Shown here piece by piece: positions 26,663 to 34,913 of a stretch of DNA of 64,000 bases. The notes under the pieces were generated by a model, which saw only the letters and a program-made list of their open reading frames with translations, did no database searches and was not told the origin of the DNA. Position 1 is the stretch's first letter, and every line of letters starts with the position of its first letter. The DNA is taken from NCBI GenBank assembly GCA_046726315.1, contig JBKPAG010000014.1:1-64000 (forward strand), read 5' to 3'. A program made the position numbers and the translations under genes. The DNA comes from JACVRX01 sp046726315 (GTDB taxonomy: Bacteria; Actinomycetota; Actinomycetes; Jiangellales; Jiangellaceae).

Positions 26663-27279
26663 GCGCCCGAAACGACGTCCTTGGCCGGGTGCGTCAAGCC
26701 CTGGTGGACATCCCGCTGGACGATCCGGGCTCGGCGCCGCGCGCGCCGGTTCGCGGGCAGGCGGTCGATGACCTCGTCGGACTGTTCACCGAACGGGTCG
26801 TTGACTATCGGGCGAACGTGCTCCGCTGTCCGGCCGGCGCGGTCGCCTCGGCCGTCGCCGACCTGTTCGCAGCAGGGTCGCGGGTAGTCGTGCCGGATGG
26901 CATACCACCAGATCTGCTGCCCAACGGCGTTGAGCTGATCCGCGATGATCCGGCAGCGCCGCTGCCGAACGCGGTGCTCGACGGACTCGACGCTGTGATC
27001 ACCATCTGCGCCGTCGGTATTGCGACGACCGGAACAGTGGTGTTGGACCACGGTGCGGGCCAGGGACGCCGCGCGCTCACTCTCGTACCCGACATTCATA
27101 TCTGCCTGATCCGTGCCGACCAGATCGTCGCCGACGTCCCGGACGCGATCGCCCGGCTCGACCCGGCGCAAGTTCAAACCTGGATCTCCGGGCCAAGCGC
27201 GACCAGCGACATCGAGCTCAGCCGGGTTGAGGGCGTCCATGGTCCTCGCACCCTGCATGTGATCGTCATCGAAGCATGA
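26659..27279 (+). CDS. lutC: L-lactate utilization protein LutC (LUD domain)
   Basis: A 206-aa LUD-domain (DUF162) protein. 'AGSRVVVPDGIPPDLLPNGV' and 'VITICAVGIATTGTVVLDHG' lead to 'LTLVPDIHICLIRADQIVAD', the conserved core. The GTG start overlaps the lutB stop (GTGA), so it is the last gene of the coupled chain. LutC completes the lactate-oxidising set with LutA and LutB. Confidence 0.92.
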   Translation: MSARNDVLGRVRQALVDIPLDDPGSAPRAPVRGQAVDDLVGLFTERVVDYRANVLRCPAGAVASAVADLFAAGSRVVVPDGIPPDLLPNGVELIRDDPAAPLPNAVLDGLDAVITICAVGIATTGTVVLDHGAGQGRRALTLVPDIHICLIRADQIVADVPDAIARLDPAQVQTWISGPSATSDIELSRVEGVHGPRTLHVIVIEA

Positions 27280-27298
27280 TCACCACGGTGAGACTCGC

Positions 27299-28846
27299 GT
27301 GAGCCGGTGGCCGAACCCGCTGGTCGCGGGTTTCAACCCAGACCCGAGCGTCGTCCTGGTGGACGGCGTCTACTACCTCGTGACTTCGACGTTCGAGTAT
27401 CTGCCGGGAATCCCGGTGTACCGCAGCACCGACCTCGTCGAGTGGACCCAGATCGGCAACGTCGCGACCCTAGCCCGCCAGGTCGGTGTCGAGGCTGTGC
27501 CGACGGGCGGCGGCGTGTGGGCGCCGACGATCCGGTACAGCGACGGGGTCTTCTACGTCATCGTCACCGTGGCAATGAGCCCACGCGGATGCGTGGTGTT
27601 CACCGCATCCGACCCTGCCGGCCCCTGGAGTGACGGTGCGACTATCGAAGGGGTCGGTGGGATCGACCCCGATCTCGCGTGGGACGAGGACGGCACCGCC
27701 TACGTCACGTTCTCGGGGCTGGCCACCTTTGGGGAGAACCTCGGTCAGCACCTGGGCATCCAGCAGGTGCGCGTCGACCTGGACGCTGGCAAGGCACTCG
27801 AGGAGCCGCGCTCGCTGTGGTCGGGAACCGGCCTGATGTTCCCGGAGGCCCCGCACATCTACCGCCGCCACCGCGACTGGTACCTGATGATCGCGGAGGG
27901 CGGTACCGAGCGCGGCCACGCGGTCAGCATCGCTCGCGGCCCGTCCCCTGCGGGACCCTTCGAAGGTAACCCCGCCAATCCCGTCCTCAGCGCGCGCAGC
28001 ACATCCCGACCGATCCAGAACACCGGTCACGGCGATCTCGTCGAGACCCCCGATGGCGGAATGGCGATCGTCCTACTCGGGATGCGCCCGCTCGGCGCGA
28101 CACGAGCGTTCTCCCCGCTGGGGCGAGAGACGTTCATCACGGAGGTGAGCTGGGCCGACGACTGGCCGCGGATGGCTCCGGTAGAACTGGCGGCCCGGGA
28201 TGGGATCGAGGAGACGGTGTTCGATTTCGCCGACGCGTCGGCCCTGGACGACCCGGGCTGGCTCGCCGTGCGTACGACTCCTACCGACGTCGCGTCGATG
28301 ACGGCCAGACCGGGTTCCCTGGCGATCGCGGGAGAGAGATCAACGCTCAACGCGCCTCGGCCGCAGTTCATCGGCCGCCGGCAGCGCCACCTCACCGCCA
28401 CCGTCTCGACCCGAGTCAACGCGTCAGCAGGGGCCGGAGGCATGGCGGCGCGGTACGACGAGGAACACCACATCTCGATCGAGGCGCGCGGACAGGGCGA
28501 GGCAACCGTGGTCACCGCTCGAGCCAAGGTGGCGCGGATCGAGCAGACGTGGCGGGCCACCCTGCCCGCCGGGGAGGTGACGCTGCGGATGGAGATGGCG
28601 CCGCCGCCAACGGGCTTCAGTCCTGACGCGATGGGCGGCGACCGCATCCGCCTGCTCGCTGTGGCCGGACAGGACGAGGTGCTGCTCGCGGAATTGGACG
28701 GCCGCTACTGGACCGCCGAGACCACTGCGTCCTTCACGGGTCGCGTCATCGGCTTGTACGCCAGTGAGGGAGTGGTGACGTTCGCCGACTACTCCTACAG
28801 CGGCACCGACCGACCCAGCAACGACCGCACTCGTCCGGCGGCATAA
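27299..28846 (+). CDS. GH43-family glycoside hydrolase (beta-xylosidase/arabinosidase-like)
   Basis: A 515-aa cytoplasmic enzyme with no signal peptide. The five-bladed propeller shows the base Asp in 'GFNPDPSVV' (about residue 14), the pKa-modulating Asp in 'GGIDPDLAWDEDG' (about 122) and the acid Glu in 'MFPEAPHIYRR' (about 182). From about 330 there is a beta-sandwich typical of GH43 beta-xylosidase C-termini. It probably removes arabinose or xylose from imported oligosaccharides. GTG 27299 lies 20 bp after lutC, so it may belong to the same transcript. Confidence 0.88.
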   Translation: MSRWPNPLVAGFNPDPSVVLVDGVYYLVTSTFEYLPGIPVYRSTDLVEWTQIGNVATLARQVGVEAVPTGGGVWAPTIRYSDGVFYVIVTVAMSPRGCVVFTASDPAGPWSDGATIEGVGGIDPDLAWDEDGTAYVTFSGLATFGENLGQHLGIQQVRVDLDAGKALEEPRSLWSGTGLMFPEAPHIYRRHRDWYLMIAEGGTERGHAVSIARGPSPAGPFEGNPANPVLSARSTSRPIQNTGHGDLVETPDGGMAIVLLGMRPLGATRAFSPLGRETFITEVSWADDWPRMAPVELAARDGIEETVFDFADASALDDPGWLAVRTTPTDVASMTARPGSLAIAGERSTLNAPRPQFIGRRQRHLTATVSTRVNASAGAGGMAARYDEEHHISIEARGQGEATVVTARAKVARIEQTWRATLPAGEVTLRMEMAPPPTGFSPDAMGGDRIRLLAVAGQDEVLLAELDGRYWTAETTASFTGRVIGLYASEGVVTFADYSYSGTDRPSNDRTRPAA

Positions 28847-29029
28847 GGGATCCGGGGACCGCCACGCGAAGGGGTTCAACGCGACATTGCTGATGAGCGT
28901 GCAGCCGGACATGCGTGCAGCCGGGCCGATAGACAGCACGCTGGACGACGGCTTCGACGTTGGCTTCGAGGACCTCTCGATTCTCGTCGCCCGCTACGAC
29001 GTCCGCCCGATGATCTACCTGGTGGTGTT

Positions 29030-29159
29030 CGGCTTGATCACCAGCACCCCGGCGTCCCGATCCACTCCGCTCGCATTGCCGAAGGAGGGCGAGGAGCCCC
29101 TCCGACGTCAGCCGATGGTTTGCCTCGGCCACCCGGGCCCGGAGCTCACGAAACGTCAT
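29030..29159 (-). pseudogene. 5' fragment of an AraD/FucA-type class II aldolase gene
   Basis: ATG 29159 has a good GGAGGGAGG upstream and starts 'MTFRELRARVAEANHRLTSE' followed by 'GL'. One base shift then gives 'FGNASGVDRDAGVLVIKP', the family's early conserved block (GNVSGxD...VIKPSG). Similarity stops there and a stop codon follows. About 45 of the usual 220 residues remain. From 28847 to 29030 no gene is recognised. Confidence 0.55.
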
Positions 29160-29228
29160 CGCCTCGCCTCCCTCCGTAATCCCGCCCGTCATGTCTCCCT
29201 GACTCATTCCGTGTCTTGACTCGCAAGA

Positions 29229-29240
29229 ATACGTTTGCAT
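29229..29240. promoter_or_regulatory. candidate LacI-type operator before the sugar ABC operon
   Basis: ATACGTTTGCAT lies about 90 bp upstream of the binding-protein start. A 12-mer differing at one base (ATACGTTCGCAT, 33582-33593) lies upstream of the LacI gene that closes this operon. Sharing by regulator and transporter suggests one regulator controls both. Confidence 0.5.
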
Positions 29241-29327
29241 ACACTCGAATGCAATCCGGCGACGGGGGCTGTATCTGCGGAGCGAAGCAGGGGATCTACG
29301 GTGCTTCGCGAGCAAGGAGGGATCGTC

Positions 29328-30413
29328 ATGACGACATCGCGACCGACCGAACCCTGGAGTCGCTGGCAGCTCGTGGCGGTGGCAGGGGTCCTCGCGCTGG
29401 TGCTGGCCGCCTGCACCAGCGACGAGGGCGGCGACGGCGGGCAGGCAACCGGCGGGCAGACCACCGGCGGCCAGGCGCAGGGCGGCGGGAGCAACGCCGG
29501 GCAGTTCTGCGAGGGGATGGACATCGTCTTCTTCCCCGGCGGAACCGAGGGCGGCGGCTTCGAGACCGTGGTCTACAACGGCGCGAGGGCTGCCGAGGCG
29601 GCTTTCGGACCGAACGTGACGTACACGTGGTCGGACTGGGATCCCCAGAAGATGATCACGCAGTTCCAGGAGGCGGCAGCCACCAACCCCGACGGCATCG
29701 CGATCATGGGGCACCCCGGGGACGACGCCTTCGACCCGCTGATCGACGACGCCAGGAGCCAGGGCATCCTCGTGACCGTCATGAACACTGAGCTCCCGAA
29801 TGCCGAGGCGAAGTACGTGACCGAGGGCACGGGCTACGTCGGTGCAGTGCTGCACGACGCCGGCTTCGACCTCGCACAGGAGGCGATCGAGCGCGGCGGG
29901 CTGCAGTCCGGGGACCGGGCGTTCGTATGGGGCCTGGTGTCCCAGCCAGGCCGCGGCGAGCGGACGCAGGGGATCCTCGACGCGCTCAAGGAGGCGGGGA
30001 TGACGGTCGACTACCAGGAGATCGACGACGCCACGAACGCGGACCCCGCGGCCGGTGTCTCGACCTTCACCGGATACGTGTCGGCTAACCCCGACGTGAA
30101 GGCCATCTTCATCGACCACGGGAACCTCACGTCGACGATCCCCACCTACATGGAGGCTGCCAACCTCGGCCCCGACGACCTGTACGCGGCCGGGTTCGAC
30201 CTGTCCCCCTCGACCGTACAGGGTGTGCAGGACGGGTATGTCGACCTCGTGATCGACCAGCAGCAGTACCTGCAAGGGTTCCTCGCCATCCAGCAGCTCT
30301 GCCTGACGAACAAGTACGGATTCAGCGGGCTGTTCGTCAACACGGGCGGCGGCTTCGTCGACTCGGAGAACATCGAGCAGATCGCACCGCTCGTGGAGCA
30401 GCAGATCCGCTGA
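29328..30413 (+). CDS. Sugar ABC transporter substrate-binding lipoprotein (RbsB type)
   Basis: A 361-aa lipoprotein. The signal ends with the lipobox 'LVLAAC', with the lipidated Cys at residue 29, followed by a Gly/Gln/Thr-rich linker. The body is a type I periplasmic-binding fold ('MDIVFFPGGTEGGGFETVVYNGARAAE' in part; 'AIMGHPGDDAFDPLIDDARS'). The start ATG 29328 has AAGGAGG at the right distance, better than an upstream ATG at 29235. It would capture a pentose or hexose outside the membrane for the ATPase and permease that follow with overlapping start codons. Confidence 0.92.
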   Translation: MTTSRPTEPWSRWQLVAVAGVLALVLAACTSDEGGDGGQATGGQTTGGQAQGGGSNAGQFCEGMDIVFFPGGTEGGGFETVVYNGARAAEAAFGPNVTYTWSDWDPQKMITQFQEAAATNPDGIAIMGHPGDDAFDPLIDDARSQGILVTVMNTELPNAEAKYVTEGTGYVGAVLHDAGFDLAQEAIERGGLQSGDRAFVWGLVSQPGRGERTQGILDALKEAGMTVDYQEIDDATNADPAAGVSTFTGYVSANPDVKAIFIDHGNLTSTIPTYMEAANLGPDDLYAAGFDLSPSTVQGVQDGYVDLVIDQQQYLQGFLAIQQLCLTNKYGFSGLFVNTGGGFVDSENIEQIAPLVEQQIR

Positions 30414-31357
30414 TGCCGGGCGGCGACGCGGGCCCGCGTGACTCGGAGGCCGGCGAGCAGAGCGCTCGCCGGCCCGGGCTCGCCTCGGCCCGTGCCACAC
30501 TGACGCCCGGTGAGCCGGAAGTGACCGTCCGCGAAGATGGACGGGTCGCCGTCGAGCTCAATCACATCCACAAGTCGTTCGGCGGGGTCCGCGTCCTGAC
30601 CGACGTGAGCTTCAGGCTGTCCGCGGGCGAGGTGCTTGGGCTCCTCGGCGACAACGGGGCCGGCAAGTCCACCGTGATCAAGATCATCACGGGGGTGCAC
30701 CAGCCGGACAGCGGACAGATCCTGTTCGGCGGGCAGGAGGTACACGGGCTCACGGTGGAGGGGGCCCGCGCGCTTGGCGTGGAGACCGTCTACCAGGAGC
30801 GCGCGCTTGCGGAGCAGCTTTCGCTGTGGCGCAACATCTTCATGGGCCGGCCAATCAGCCGGGCGTTCGGGTTCCTCGACGTCCGCAGGATGCGGCGAAT
30901 CACGGCCGAGCTGATGGGCGAGTCGATGGGGTTCACGTCTGCCGCCCTGACCCCGGACACCCACGTCACCGGGCTGTCGGGGGGCGAGCGCCAGGGCCTC
31001 GCGATCGTCCGGGCCCTCCACTTCGAGGCGGACATCATCATCCTCGACGAGCCGACGATGGGGCTCTCGCTGAAGGAGACCGACAAGCTCCTGCACTTCG
31101 TGAGGGGGATCCGCACGGCGGGCAAGTCGGCCATCTTTATCGACCACAACATCTTCCACGTGTACTCGGTGGCCGATCGCATCGTCGTGCTGGACCGTGG
31201 CCGGGTCGCCGGGGATTTCCCGACCTCCCGATACACGCTCGAGGAGGTCACCGAGATCATGCGCGGGGTGGCCGCGACCGGAAAGTTCGTCGAGCCAGAG
31301 CGCCACCGAGCCACCGATACCGCGAGCCGGCCCGATCAGGCCGCGGGGGCGCCATGA
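30413..31357 (+). CDS. Sugar ABC transporter ATP-binding protein (single-domain, FrcA type)
   Basis: A 314-aa protein with one ABC domain: Walker A 'GDNGAGKST' (about residue 79), Q-loop 'TVYQERALAEQLS', signature 'LSGGERQ' (about 188), Walker B 'IIILDEPTMGLS' (about 208) and a switch His in 'IDHNI'. Ribose/arabinose importers usually have a doubled ATPase (RbsA/AraG), so this is the single-domain FrcA-like form. An unusual N-terminal lead of about 40 residues precedes the domain. The start overlaps the upstream stop (TGATG) and the stop overlaps the permease (ATGA). Confidence 0.92.
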   Translation: MPGGDAGPRDSEAGEQSARRPGLASARATLTPGEPEVTVREDGRVAVELNHIHKSFGGVRVLTDVSFRLSAGEVLGLLGDNGAGKSTVIKIITGVHQPDSGQILFGGQEVHGLTVEGARALGVETVYQERALAEQLSLWRNIFMGRPISRAFGFLDVRRMRRITAELMGESMGFTSAALTPDTHVTGLSGGERQGLAIVRALHFEADIIILDEPTMGLSLKETDKLLHFVRGIRTAGKSAIFIDHNIFHVYSVADRIVVLDRGRVAGDFPTSRYTLEEVTEIMRGVAATGKFVEPERHRATDTASRPDQAAGAP

Positions 31358-32367
31358 CCTCGACCGCGGACAACGTCCAGACGCCGTCCGCGCTCGTCCG
31401 GCATTGGACCGTTCGCTCCTTCGCGACAACATGGGCGTCGCAGATCGGCATCACGGTCGCGTTCGTGGTGCTCTGGCTCGCGTTCATCGTCCTCGCGCCG
31501 GACACGTTCCTGGACAACCGCATCTACGTCTCGTTCGCCCAGACGACGCCGTACTTCGCGCTCCCCGCCCTCCTGCTCACGATGGTCATCGTGAGCGGCG
31601 ACATCGACCTGTCGTTCCCGTCGATCATGGGCCTCGGCATGGTCGGGTTCATCGCCGTCGAGCGGACCACCAGCAACGTCGGACTCGCCGTGCTCACTGC
31701 GCTTGCGGTCGGCGCGCTGGCCGGGCTGCTGAACGGGGTCTTCGTCACCCTCATCGGCATCCCGGCGCTGGTCGTCACGATCGGCACGCTGTTCCTGTAC
31801 CGCGGGCTGACGCTCGCCCTGGTCAACGGCCGGAGCTTCGCCCTCGTAGAAGCGAGGGACTCGGAGATGTCCCGGGTCCTCATCGGCCGGCTCTTCGGCA
31901 TCCCAATGCAGTTCGTGTGGCTGGTCCTGGTGGCGATCGGGACGTGGGTGCTGCTCTACCGGCATCGTCTCGGGCAGAACGGCCACGTGATCGGAGACAA
32001 CCGTCCAGCGGCCCAGCTCATGGGCATCCCGATCCGCAGGACCCGCACCGTCATGTTCGTGCTCGTGGGCGTGGCCTCAGCGTTCGCCGGCGTCATGAAC
32101 AGCCTCCAGGTCTCGAACTTCTACCCGGGGGTCGGGGCCGGCTACCTGCTGCCCGCCCTGGCGGCCGTCTTCGTCGGTGGCACCTCGGTGTTCGGAGGCC
32201 GCGGGACGATCTGGGGGACGTTCATCGGGGCGTTCATGATCGGCGCGATCCAGGCGGGGATCGTGGCGATGGGGATCGAGGCGTTCTGGACGGAAGTGAT
32301 CTATGGCGGCATCATCCTCGCCGCTGTCTCGATCCACGCCGTACTGCAGCGCCGGTTCGAGCGCTGA
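31354..32367 (+). CDS. Sugar ABC transporter permease (RbsC/FrcC type)
   Basis: A 337-aa membrane protein with about ten helices; 'VSGDIDLSFPSIMGLGMVGF' and 'GGTSVFGGRGTIWGTFIGAF' are the typical BPD_transp_2 blocks. It forms the channel for the preceding binding protein and ATPase. ATG 31354 (ATGA overlap) is preferred; the open frame extends back into the ATPase gene but would not make sense. Confidence 0.93.
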   Translation: MTSTADNVQTPSALVRHWTVRSFATTWASQIGITVAFVVLWLAFIVLAPDTFLDNRIYVSFAQTTPYFALPALLLTMVIVSGDIDLSFPSIMGLGMVGFIAVERTTSNVGLAVLTALAVGALAGLLNGVFVTLIGIPALVVTIGTLFLYRGLTLALVNGRSFALVEARDSEMSRVLIGRLFGIPMQFVWLVLVAIGTWVLLYRHRLGQNGHVIGDNRPAAQLMGIPIRRTRTVMFVLVGVASAFAGVMNSLQVSNFYPGVGAGYLLPALAAVFVGGTSVFGGRGTIWGTFIGAFMIGAIQAGIVAMGIEAFWTEVIYGGIILAAVSIHAVLQRRFER

Positions 32368-32440
32368 TCCCAGTGATCACGGAATCGAACGACCACTTCC
32401 CGGGACCGTGCTTCGCCATGTCGAGCTTCCCGTCTACCTT

Positions 32441-33520
32441 TCAGCCCGGTGGCGGCCCGGTCGACGCGCGCACCATGAGCGACGGCGAGAGCACCGTCGG
32501 TCGCGTCGGGTCGAGCGGGCGGTCTTCGAGGACCATCTGCACCGCCTTCGCCACCATCTCCCGCACCGGCATGCGCGCCGTTGTCAACGCCGGGACCGTC
32601 ACCGCGGCGACCGGGATGTCGTCGAAGCCCGCAATCGAGACGTCCGCCGGCACCCGAACGCCACGGGCATGGGCCGCGTGGAGGGCGCCGATCGCCAAGA
32701 CGTCGGTGGCCGTGACGACCGCGGTCGGCGGCTCCGGCAACCCGAGCAGCTGCTCGAGCGCGGCGACCCCTCCGGCGAATTCGTTCGACCGGTGGTCGAT
32801 GTAGCCGTCCCGGACCGGCTCGCCGAGACGGGTCATGAACTCGACGTACGCCTCCTCGCGCTCCTTGATATCGCCGAGCGGCCGGGCCCCGGTGTATGCG
32901 ATCTGCCGATGACCGAGATCGGCAACGTGCTGGAGAATCGCGTGGACGCCCGCGCGGTTATCGACGCTGACCGACGCGATGTCCGTCGGTCGCGACCCCT
33001 GCCACAGGGCGACGACTGGGACACGGGTGCCGGCGAGGTCCTCGATCAGCTTCGGCTGGTCACCCATGTCCCCGAGCAGCAGGATCGCGTCGCAGGGCCG
33101 GGCCTCGAGGACGCCCCACAGGGCGATAGCCTCGTCCGCTCGGGCGTGGGCGTGGCCGAGCACAACGTTGTAGCCACGATCGCTCGCCTCCACCGTGACG
33201 GCCTCGATGGCACCGGCGAAGAAGGGGTCGGTGATGTCGCGGACTATCACGCCCAGCAACATCGTGCTCGCGCCTCGCAAGCCGCGAGCGAGCGGGTTAG
33301 GACGGTAGCCGAGCTTCTTGGCCATGGCGAGAACCCGTTCCCGCGTGGCATCGGCGATCGGTACGAGCGTGGGCGTTCGGTTGAGGACCCGGGAGACTGT
33401 GCTCTGCGACAAGCCAGTTGCCCGGGCGATCTCGCGCATTGTGACGGGGCCCGCCTGGCCCGACCCGTCCCCTGTGGCGAGGCGCTTGCGCGAGGTGTCC
33501 CGTCGATTCGCCCTAGCCAA
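32441..33520 (-). CDS. LacI-family transcriptional regulator
   Basis: About 359 aa. The HTH is 'VTMREIARATGLSQSTVSRV' with 'LNRTPTLVPIADATRERVLA', then the hinge 'LGYRPNPLARGLRG' and a sugar-binding domain ('IVRDITDPFFAGAIEAV', 'SVDNRAGVHAILQHVADLGH', 'SIAGFDDIPVAAVTVPALTT'). TTG 33520 is chosen because AAGGA lies 7 bp upstream; the frame stays open to 33583 and GTG at the HTH is another choice. It is convergent with the ABC operon and shares the ATACGTTYGCAT motif with it, so it is the likely regulator of that transporter. Confidence 0.88.
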   Translation of the reverse strand: MARANRRDTSRKRLATGDGSGQAGPVTMREIARATGLSQSTVSRVLNRTPTLVPIADATRERVLAMAKKLGYRPNPLARGLRGASTMLLGVIVRDITDPFFAGAIEAVTVEASDRGYNVVLGHAHARADEAIALWGVLEARPCDAILLLGDMGDQPKLIEDLAGTRVPVVALWQGSRPTDIASVSVDNRAGVHAILQHVADLGHRQIAYTGARPLGDIKEREEAYVEFMTRLGEPVRDGYIDHRSNEFAGGVAALEQLLGLPEPPTAVVTATDVLAIGALHAAHARGVRVPADVSIAGFDDIPVAAVTVPALTTARMPVREMVAKAVQMVLEDRPLDPTRPTVLSPSLMVRASTGPPPG

Positions 33521-33581
33521 CGACGCATCCTTAGCTCGATCCTGGCCGCTTTGCGTCGAAATACAGCATACCATGGGCTGC

Positions 33582-33593
33582 ATACGTTCGCAT
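33582..33593. promoter_or_regulatory. candidate operator upstream of LacI gene
   Basis: ATACGTTCGCAT is nearly identical to the site at 29229-29240 and lies about 60 bp upstream of the chosen regulator start. This suggests autoregulation. Between 33600 and 33760 on the minus strand, 'QWVTYVGTDARRDAAAGSFF' resembles the start of a glycosidase accessory domain, but too little remains to annotate; the rest up to 33909 shows nothing clear. Confidence 0.4.
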
Positions 33594-33909
33594 CATCGAC
33601 GACCAGGAAAGGAGCGGTGCCACGCACGGTCGAGTTGATGTCAGTGCGGAAGAACGAACCGGCGGCAGCATCTCGGCGAGCGTCGGTGCCGACGTAGGTC
33701 ACCCACTGGAACGAAGAGCAGCTGCCGGTGCCAGAGCCTGTTTTCGATCTTCTGTCCCGAACACCGGCCGGTGGTACGGCTAATACTCCGCGTAGTAAGC
33801 CGCTCCAACGTGTACTGACCGGGTTGGGGGCTCCCAGACCTTGCGGGATTGATGCCGCAATACTTCACCACGTTCGCTTGGCTTTCACTTTCCATGGAGA
33901 TCGTTCTCA

Positions 33910-34908
33910 GTGCGCGTGGTAAGGCTGCATGCCGCGGGAGACCTCCAGCTGCACGAGGAAGGTCCGCCGACCGCAGGGCCCGGCGAGACGCTGGTCCGCG
34001 TCACCGACGTCGGCATCTGCGGATCCGACCTGCACTGGTTCGAGGAGGGCGGCATCGGGGACGCACAACTGACGCGGCCTCTTGTCCTCGGGCACGAGAT
34101 CGGCGGTGTCATGCACGAGGGGCCGCTCGCCGGGACACCGGTGGCCGTCGATCCTGCAATCCCATGTGGTCTGTGCCGAGAATGCCGGACTGGCCACCGG
34201 AATCTCTGCCGTTCAATCCGCTTCGCCGGTCATGGCGCGCAGGATGGTGGCTTGCGAGAGATCATGGCGTGGCCCAGCGAGCTCCTGCACCCCCTGCCGG
34301 AGACCCTCAGCCCCACAGTGGGCGCGGTTCTCGAGCCGCTCGGCGTGGCGATCCATGCACTTGACCTCGGCCATCTGCGAACCGCGTCCAGCATTGCGGT
34401 CATCGGCTGTGGCGCCATCGGCCTGCTTTTGGTCGAGGCGGCTCTGGTTTCCGGCGCAACCTCCGTGCTGGCGGTCGAACCTCTCCCGCACCGCCGCGAC
34501 GCGGCGCGTCATCGCGGTGCCGACCCAGTTCTGTCGCCGGACGACGTAACCGAACGACTGCCGAAGCTCGAAGTCGACATCGCTTTCGAGGCGGCCGGTA
34601 ACGACGACGCAGTCGAACAGGCGATGGCGCTGGTCCGGCCGGGCGGCCGCGTCGTCCTGGCCGGGATCCCCACCGATGACCGCACGTCGTTCCCGGCATC
34701 CCTCGCCCGGCGGAAGGGTCTCACCGTCGTCCTGGTTCGCAGGATGAAGGACGACGTCTATGACCGCGGTATCCGTCTCGTCGAGAGTGGACGAGTCGAC
34801 GCCACTTCACTCGTCACCGCATGCTTCCCCCTGGAAGAGGCCGCCACCGCGTTCGAGCTGGCGGCCCGACGCACGGGCATCAAGGTACTGATCCAGCCCT
34901 CTCGGTAA
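33910..34908 (+). CDS. Zinc-dependent medium-chain alcohol/polyol dehydrogenase
   Basis: A 332-aa MDR enzyme. The catalytic zinc site shows 'GICGSDLHWFEEGG' and 'LVLGHEIGGVM'; the structural zinc Cys set is 'PCGLCRECRTGHRNLCR'; the NAD site is 'IAVIGCGAIGLLLVEAA'. Homologues act on threonine, sorbitol, idonate or arabinitol. Its place next to araA suggests a sugar or polyol substrate, which is inference. GTG start 33910 with GGAGA upstream; convergent with araA, only 5 bp apart. Confidence 0.85.
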   Translation: MRVVRLHAAGDLQLHEEGPPTAGPGETLVRVTDVGICGSDLHWFEEGGIGDAQLTRPLVLGHEIGGVMHEGPLAGTPVAVDPAIPCGLCRECRTGHRNLCRSIRFAGHGAQDGGLREIMAWPSELLHPLPETLSPTVGAVLEPLGVAIHALDLGHLRTASSIAVIGCGAIGLLLVEAALVSGATSVLAVEPLPHRRDAARHRGADPVLSPDDVTERLPKLEVDIAFEAAGNDDAVEQAMALVRPGGRVVLAGIPTDDRTSFPASLARRKGLTVVLVRRMKDDVYDRGIRLVESGRVDATSLVTACFPLEEAATAFELAARRTGIKVLIQPSR

Positions 34909-34913
34909 TGCCC

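Noticed and set aside
28746..30500. 584-codon minus-strand frame across the importer start
   Set aside because: Antisense to the binding-protein gene; only the short AraD-like block near 29159 is meaningful.
33600..33760. Glycosidase N-terminal remnant on the minus strand
   Set aside because: 'SSFQWVTYVGTDARRDAAAG' looks coding-like but is too short and lacks a family-specific motif.
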